From Rhodospirillaceae bacterium UBA6608 (GTDB taxonomy: Bacteria > Pseudomonadota > Alphaproteobacteria > Rhodospirillales_A > Casp-alpha2): a DNA stretch of 9,060 nt. Location: the NCBI GenBank assembly GCA_002433335.1, contig DJHY01000214.1, positions 472 through 9,531 of the forward strand, read 5' to 3'. Both the position numbers and the translations under genes were made by a program. Under the pieces are notes generated by a model. It did no database searches. It was not told where the DNA came from and was given only the letters and a program-made list of their open reading frames with translations. Shown here piece by piece: positions 5,070 to 9,060 of the stretch. Each line of letters opens with the position of its first letter. Positions within the stretch are counted from its first letter, which is position 1.

Positions 5070-6782
5070 TCAGAACAAGAAATACCGCTGCGCCATGGGC
5101 AGAACCTCCGCCGGCTCACAAGTCAGCAGTTCGCCATCGGCCCGCACCTCGTAGGTTTCAGGATCGACCTCGACCGTCGGCGTGGCGTCGTTCAGGACCA
5201 TGGATTTCTTGGAAATGCCGCCCCGCGTGTTAGCCACGCCCAGCAGTTCCTTTTCCACGTTCAGGTGATGGGCGATGCCGTCGTCCAGCGAAACCTGACT
5301 GACGAAGGTCACGCCCGAGGCCACCATCGACCGCCCGAAAGCCCCGAACATCGGCCGGTAGTGGACCGGCTGCGGCGTCGGGATCGAGGCGTTGGGATCG
5401 CCCATGGCGGCGGCGGCGATGGTTCCGCCGATCAACACCATGTCGGGTTTGACCCCGAAGAACGCGGGCGACCACAGGACCAGATCGGCGCGCTTGCCGA
5501 TCTCGACGGAGCCGACATGCTTCGACAAACCGTGGGCGATGGCCGGATTGATGGTGTACTTGGCGATGTAGCGGCGAACGCGCATGTTGTCGTTGTCACC
5601 GGTTTCTTCCGCCAGGCGACCGCGCTGGCGCTTCATCTTGTCCGCCGTCTGCCAGGTGCGGATCAGCACTTCACCGACCCGGCCCATGGCCTGACTGTCC
5701 GAGGCAATGATCGAAAACGCCCCCATGTCGTGCAGGATGTCTTCCGCCGCGATGGTTTCCTTGCGGATGCGGCTTTCGGCGAAGGCGACGTCTTCCGGAA
5801 TGTTGCCGTCCAGGTGATGGCAGACCATCAGCATGTCCAGGTGTTCTTCCAGGGTGTTGACGGTATAGGGCCGCGTCGGGTTGGTCGATGACGGAATCAC
5901 GTTGAGCTCGCCACAGACCTTGATGATGTCGGGCGCATGGCCGCCGCCCGCGCCCTCGGTATGGAAGGCATGGATCGTCCGGCCCTTGAATGCCGCGACC
6001 GTGTTTTCGACAAAGCCGCTTTCGTTCAGCGTGTCCGTATGGATCATGACCTGCACGTCCAGGTCGTCGGCCACGCCCAGGCAGCAATCGATGGCCCCCG
6101 GGGTGGTACCCCAGTCCTCGTGCAACTTCAGGGAACAGGCCCCGGCCCGGACCTGTTCGATCAGGGCCGCCGGTTGCGAGGCATTGCCCTTGCCCGCGAA
6201 GGCCAGGTTCATGGGCAGACCGTCCGCCGCCTGGATCATTCGCCCGATGTGCCAGGGGCCGGGGGTGCAGGTCGTGGCGTTGGTGCCCGTCGCGGGGCCG
6301 GTGCCGCCGCCCAGCATGGTCGTCACGCCCGACATCAGGGCTTCGTCGATCTGCTGCGGGCAGATGTAATGGATATGCACGTCCAGGCCGCCGGCGGTCA
6401 GGATCTTGCCCTCGCCCGCGATCGCTTCCGTGCCCGGGCCGACGACGATATCGACGCCCGGCTGGGTGTCCGGGTTCCCCGCCTTGCCGATGGCGACGAT
6501 GCGCCCTTCCTTCAGGCCGACATCCGCCTTCACGATGCCCCAGTGATCGATGATGGTGGCGTTGGTGATGACCGTATCGACGGCCCCTTCGGCACGCGTG
6601 GTCTGGGCCTGGCCCATGCCGTCGCGGATGACCTTGCCGCCGCCGAATTTAACCTCTTCGCCGTAGGTCGTGAAATCCTTCTCGACCTCAATGAACAGCT
6701 CCGTATCCGCCAGGCGCACCTTGTCGCCGACGGTGGGGCCGAACATGTCCGCATAAGCGGCGCGACTGATTTTTGCCGGCAT
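5070..6782 (-). CDS. ureC: Urease alpha (catalytic) subunit UreC
   Basis: Catalytic subunit of the dinickel urease (EC 3.5.1.5) that hydrolyses urea to ammonia and carbamate. It has 570 residues, full family length. All active-site residues are present: His136 and His138 (LDVHIH), Lys219, which becomes the carbamylated nickel bridge (SLKLHEDWG), His221, His248 (IHTDTLNE), His274 ([15 protein letters not shown]), and Asp362 ([12 protein letters not shown]). The mobile flap bears Cys321-His322-His323 ([19 protein letters not shown]), and Arg338 is in place; numbering is one less than in Sporosarcina pasteurii. Hence the enzyme looks functional. GGGGAGG at 6791-6797 precedes ATG 6782. The gene starts 15 bp after ureB. 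Very long open frames on the opposite strand (for example 5937-7439) are GC-bias shadows. Confidence 0.99.
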   Translation of the reverse strand: MPAKISRAAYADMFGPTVGDKVRLADTELFIEVEKDFTTYGEEVKFGGGKVIRDGMGQAQTTRAEGAVDTVITNATIIDHWGIVKADVGLKEGRIVAIGKAGNPDTQPGVDIVVGPGTEAIAGEGKILTAGGLDVHIHYICPQQIDEALMSGVTTMLGGGTGPATGTNATTCTPGPWHIGRMIQAADGLPMNLAFAGKGNASQPAALIEQVRAGACSLKLHEDWGTTPGAIDCCLGVADDLDVQVMIHTDTLNESGFVENTVAAFKGRTIHAFHTEGAGGGHAPDIIKVCGELNVIPSSTNPTRPYTVNTLEEHLDMLMVCHHLDGNIPEDVAFAESRIRKETIAAEDILHDMGAFSIIASDSQAMGRVGEVLIRTWQTADKMKRQRGRLAEETGDNDNMRVRRYIAKYTINPAIAHGLSKHVGSVEIGKRADLVLWSPAFFGVKPDMVLIGGTIAAAAMGDPNASIPTPQPVHYRPMFGAFGRSMVASGVTFVSQVSLDDGIAHHLNVEKELLGVANTRGGISKKSMVLNDATPTVEVDPETYEVRADGELLTCEPAEVLPMAQRYFLF

Positions 6783-6797
6783 GTTTCCGTCCTCCCC

Positions 6798-7103
6798 TTA
6801 CAGATCGCCCATGACTTTTTGATTGAAGCCGAAGACCTTGCGGGCACCCAGCAGCGGCACCAGCGTGACGTCGCGGCTTTGGCCCGGCTCGAACCGGACC
6901 GCCGTGCCCGACGCGATGTCCAGGCGCATGCCGCGCGTTTTCTCGCGGTCGAAATCCAGCGCCGGGTTGGTCTCATAGAAATGATAATGGCTGCCGACCT
7001 GGACCGGGCGGTCGCCGGTATTGGCGACGGTCACGGTCACGGTCGGCTGGCCCGCGTTCAATTCGATCTCGCCGGGGGCCGCGATGATTTCACCTGGGAT
7101 CAT
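6798..7103 (-). CDS. ureB: Urease beta subunit UreB
   Basis: Small structural subunit of the (UreABC)3 trimer; it packs against UreC and supports the active-site flap and UreD-UreF docking. It has 101 residues, the usual size for a separate UreB. It begins [16 protein letters not shown] and carries the family blocks [35 protein letters not shown] and [13 protein letters not shown] in order. Its SD, GGAGGA (7108-7113), overlaps the last stop base of ureA, and ATG 7103 lies 4 bp beyond. ureA and ureB are separate genes here, as in most Proteobacteria, rather than fused as in Helicobacter. Confidence 0.98.
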   Translation of the reverse strand: MIPGEIIAAPGEIELNAGQPTVTVTVANTGDRPVQVGSHYHFYETNPALDFDREKTRGMRLDIASGTAVRFEPGQSRDVTLVPLLGARKVFGFNQKVMGDL

Positions 7104-7112
7104 GGCGTCCTC

Positions 7113-7415
7113 CTATCGAATGGGGTTATGGACGGTGACCAGCTTGGTCCCGTCGGGAAAGGTCGCTTCGACCTGCACGTCGTGGATCATCTCAGAGATG
7201 CCCTCCATGACCTGATCGCGGGTGATGACCTTGGCCCCCGCCTCCATCAGGTCGGCGACGCTGCGTCCGTCGCGGGCGCCCTCGACCACGAAATCGGAAA
7301 TCAGGGCGATGGCTTCGGGATAGTTCAGCTTCACGCCGCGCTCCAGCCGCCGTCGCGCGACCATGGCCGCCATGGCGATCAGCAGCTTGTCCTTTTCCCT
7401 CGGTGTCAGGTTCAT
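7113..7415 (-). CDS. ureA: Urease gamma subunit UreA
   Basis: Small urease subunit of 100 residues, exactly the family length. Conserved content: [20 protein letters not shown] at the start, [21 protein letters not shown] (the signature NYPEA block), [31 protein letters not shown] to the end. GGGAGG upstream of ATG 7415 is a strong SD. It follows ureD after a 27-bp gap and precedes ureB by 9 bp. Confidence 0.98.
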   Translation of the reverse strand: MNLTPREKDKLLIAMAAMVARRRLERGVKLNYPEAIALISDFVVEGARDGRSVADLMEAGAKVITRDQVMEGISEMIHDVQVEATFPDGTKLVTVHNPIR

Positions 7416-7442
7416 GAAGCCTCCCGTTATCTTCGTTGATGT

Positions 7443-8288
7443 CTAGAGGTGCCAGACGCGCGGCAGCTCCCGCCCCGCCAACAGGGCCAGCAGGGGCGAC
7501 AGATAGGCCCGCAACATATGTGTACCCGGCGCAACCACACGGCAGACCAGAGTATCCGGCGGGGCGCTCGCCCCCGCCGACGGCAAGGGGTCCAAAACTT
7601 CCCGCGCCGCGGCCAGCCGATCCTGCGCCCCCGGCGCGGCCAGCACGACCGTCGCCACCGCCTTGTGCCCGGCCAGGACGGCGGGCCCCTGCGCGGCGGC
7701 GTTGATATCGTCGTCCATCCGCGCCTCGTCGGCGAAGATCAGGCGTCCATCCCGGCGAATGCGCCAGGAATCGTGAAATGCCCCCATGGTCACGGTCTCG
7801 CCCGAAGCCGCGCGACCCAGCATCAAGGCCTCGACGCCCAGAAACACGGCATCGCCCGCCAGGTCGACGCTGAGTGTGCGATTCAGGCGACCGCCGTCGA
7901 ACAAAATCGTTTCCTGCGGCAACCAGTGCAGCGCCGCCCCTGCCTCGGCCCGTAATTCGGTCTCGACCCGCGCCGTGCCGTCGACCGCGCGGTACAAACG
8001 CTCGCAGGTCTGGGTCGTCAGGGTCAGGCTGGCGTCCTCGCCCGCCACGGCTTCGGTCCGGTAATAGTCGCCGCCGGTCAGGCCGCCTGCGGTATTTAAC
8101 AACACCGCATCGATACCCTGCCCGTCGTAGACGCGCGGCAACCGCACCTTGGCGCAGCCGTCCTGATACAGGTCGGACAGGCGCGTGGTGCCGCCATCGG
8201 CCCGGACCTCGATCCGGACCCGGCCGCGTGCGCGTTGCAGGGATGTGGTCTTGCCGGGTTGGTCAGACGGTGAGGTGCCGTCGTACAT
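7443..8288 (-). CDS. ureD: Urease accessory protein UreD (UreH)
   Basis: Scaffold protein that binds apo-urease and, with UreF and UreG, channels nickel to the active site. From ATG 8288 it has 281 residues. Hallmarks: VLLNTAGGLTGGD (62-74), LTTQTCERLYRA (90-101), WLPQETILFDGGRL (122-135), LGRAASGE (157-164) and the C-terminal THMLRAYLSPLLALLAGRELPRVWHL. The start was picked because the family sequence begins a few residues after it and no other ATG/GTG/TTG lies between it and QRARGRVRIE; the reading frame continues upstream to 8525 but that is urtE in another frame. The start lies 26 bp inside the urtE 3' end with only a weak GGA upstream, so translation is probably coupled to urtE. A few residues of start uncertainty remain. 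Confidence 0.94.
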   Translation of the reverse strand: MYDGTSPSDQPGKTTSLQRARGRVRIEVRADGGTTRLSDLYQDGCAKVRLPRVYDGQGIDAVLLNTAGGLTGGDYYRTEAVAGEDASLTLTTQTCERLYRAVDGTARVETELRAEAGAALHWLPQETILFDGGRLNRTLSVDLAGDAVFLGVEALMLGRAASGETVTMGAFHDSWRIRRDGRLIFADEARMDDDINAAAQGPAVLAGHKAVATVVLAAPGAQDRLAAAREVLDPLPSAGASAPPDTLVCRVVAPGTHMLRAYLSPLLALLAGRELPRVWHL

Positions 8289-9060
8289 CGTCCGCGTCCA
8301 ACTCGCTCTTGTCGCCGGAAACGATGACCTCGCCACGATCCAGAACGGTGATCGCATCGGCCAATTCGTGGGCGAATTCAAAGTATTGCTCGACCAGAAG
8401 AATCGCCATTTCACCTTTCTCGCGCAAGTGGGAAATGGCATCCCGGACTTCGGCCGTCGGCGAATTCTGGGGTTTGGCCGCAGCCTGATCATAAACCCGG
8501 AACTCGGATTCCTTTTCCCCGCCACCGCCGTTGTTCGAACGATCGCGCAGAAATTTGATGGCGTGGCCGATGTCCTTGATGATCGACGGTTGAATGCCTT
8601 CGGTCGGCTCGTCCAACACCAGCAAGCGCGGCCGGGTGACCAGGGCGCGGCCGATGGCCAATTGCTGTTGCTGCCCGCCGGACAGATCGCCGCCGCGGCG
8701 CTTCATCATGGTCTTCAGCACCGGGAACAATTCGAACACTTCTTCCGGGATGAAACGCATCTTGGACGGCAGGCCCGCGAAACCCGTCTCCAGGTTTTCC
8801 TGCACCGTCAGCAGCGGGAAGATTTCCCGGCCCTGCGGCACATAGGCGATGCCGCGCCTGGCCCGGTCGAACGACGGCAGGCCGTTGATCGAGGAATCGT
8901 CCCACAGGATGTCGCCATCGGCGATGGGATGATGGCCGACGATGGCCCGCAACAGGCTGGTCTTTCCGACCCCGTTGCGGCCCAGGACGCAAGTCACCTT
9001 GCCGACCTCGGCCTTCATGCTGACGCCGCGTAGTGCCTGGGCGGCGCCATAGAACAAATT
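8263..9060 (-). CDS. urtE: Urea ABC transporter ATP-binding protein UrtE, N-terminus cut by window edge
   Basis: ATPase of the UrtABCDE high-affinity urea importer (LivF-like, branched-chain family); it works on the cytoplasmic face. The 265 visible residues begin NLFYGAAQALRGVS, the usual sequence some 5-10 residues after a UrtE start, so only a short N-terminus is missing; the TTG at 9057 is not taken as a start. Counting from the edge: Walker A GRNGVGKT at 27-34, Q-loop Gln76, signature LSGGQ at 126-130, Walker B LLVLDEP at 146-152. EGIQPSII at 154-161 sets UrtE apart from LivF. The switch position is Gln225 (LLVEQ), as in this family, not His. Between helix KDIGHAIKFLRDR (162-174) and KGEMAILLVEQ (215-225) lies an extra ~40-residue, Gly/Asn/Glu-rich segment. 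Adjacency to ureD fixes its role as urea uptake feeding urease. Confidence 0.92.
   Translation of the reverse strand, partial: NLFYGAAQALRGVSMKAEVGKVTCVLGRNGVGKTSLLRAIVGHHPIADGDILWDDSSINGLPSFDRARRGIAYVPQGREIFPLLTVQENLETGFAGLPSKMRFIPEEVFELFPVLKTMMKRRGGDLSGGQQQQLAIGRALVTRPRLLVLDEPTEGIQPSIIKDIGHAIKFLRDRSNNGGGGEKESEFRVYDQAAAKPQNSPTAEVRDAISHLREKGEMAILLVEQYFEFAHELADAITVLDRGEVIVSGDKSELDADDVRRHLTV

Noticed and set aside
5937..7439. 500-codon open frame on the plus strand opposite ureC/ureB/ureA
   Set aside because: It lies wholly antisense to three certain urease genes. Its composition (Asp/Arg/His/Gly rich, no motif) is what GC-rich third positions produce on the opposite strand.
8289..8525. N-terminal extension of UreD
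   Set aside because: The extra 79 residues are urtE read in a shifted frame; UreD family similarity begins after 8288.

Overview
The window comes from a GC-rich bacterial chromosome, most likely an alphaproteobacterium. The basis is codon use that is strongly G/C at third positions, the gene order urtE-ureD-ureA-ureB-ureC-ureE-ureF-ureG, and a type-Ib aspartate aminotransferase. No rRNA or other strong taxonomic marker is present, so the genus cannot be named.

Layout. Positions 1-849 (minus strand) hold the N-terminal 283 residues of a class I PLP aminotransferase that runs off the left edge. Facing away from it at 1053-1703 (plus) is a single-receiver response regulator with an unrecognised C-terminal tail. 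It converges, with a 4-bp gap, on a 102-residue IsdG/ABM-type monooxygenase gene (1708-2016, minus) that keeps the Asn/Trp/His triad of heme-degrading IsdG enzymes. Positions 2080-3240 are visibly richer in A+T. They carry one plus-strand gene (2230-3111) for a 293-residue protein with a C-terminal HEPN domain resembling the ApeA-like group and an intact R-x4-H RNase motif. This segment is bracketed by similar imperfect inverted repeats and ends in a perfect 19-bp tandem duplication. From 3241 to the right edge everything is on the minus strand: a compact urease operon (transcribed ureD, ureA, ureB, ureC, ureE, ureF, ureG) preceded by urtE, the last ATPase gene of the urea ABC transporter, whose 5' end lies outside the window.

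How it works together. UrtE powers urea import. UreA, UreB and UreC form the nickel urease that splits urea to ammonia and CO2. UreD, UreF, UreG and UreE load nickel into the active site, with UreE bringing nickel on a His-rich tail. Most gene junctions in this block overlap or are under 30 bp, so transporter and enzyme are probably one transcription unit whose promoter lies to the right of the window.

The urease block and the aminotransferase are ordinary core metabolism. The parts worth a second look are the solitary HEPN gene and the repeats around it, the roughly 40-residue insertion in UrtE, and the small palindromes in the intergenic gaps. No complete multi-gene defence system, CRISPR array, transposase, tRNA or rRNA was seen.
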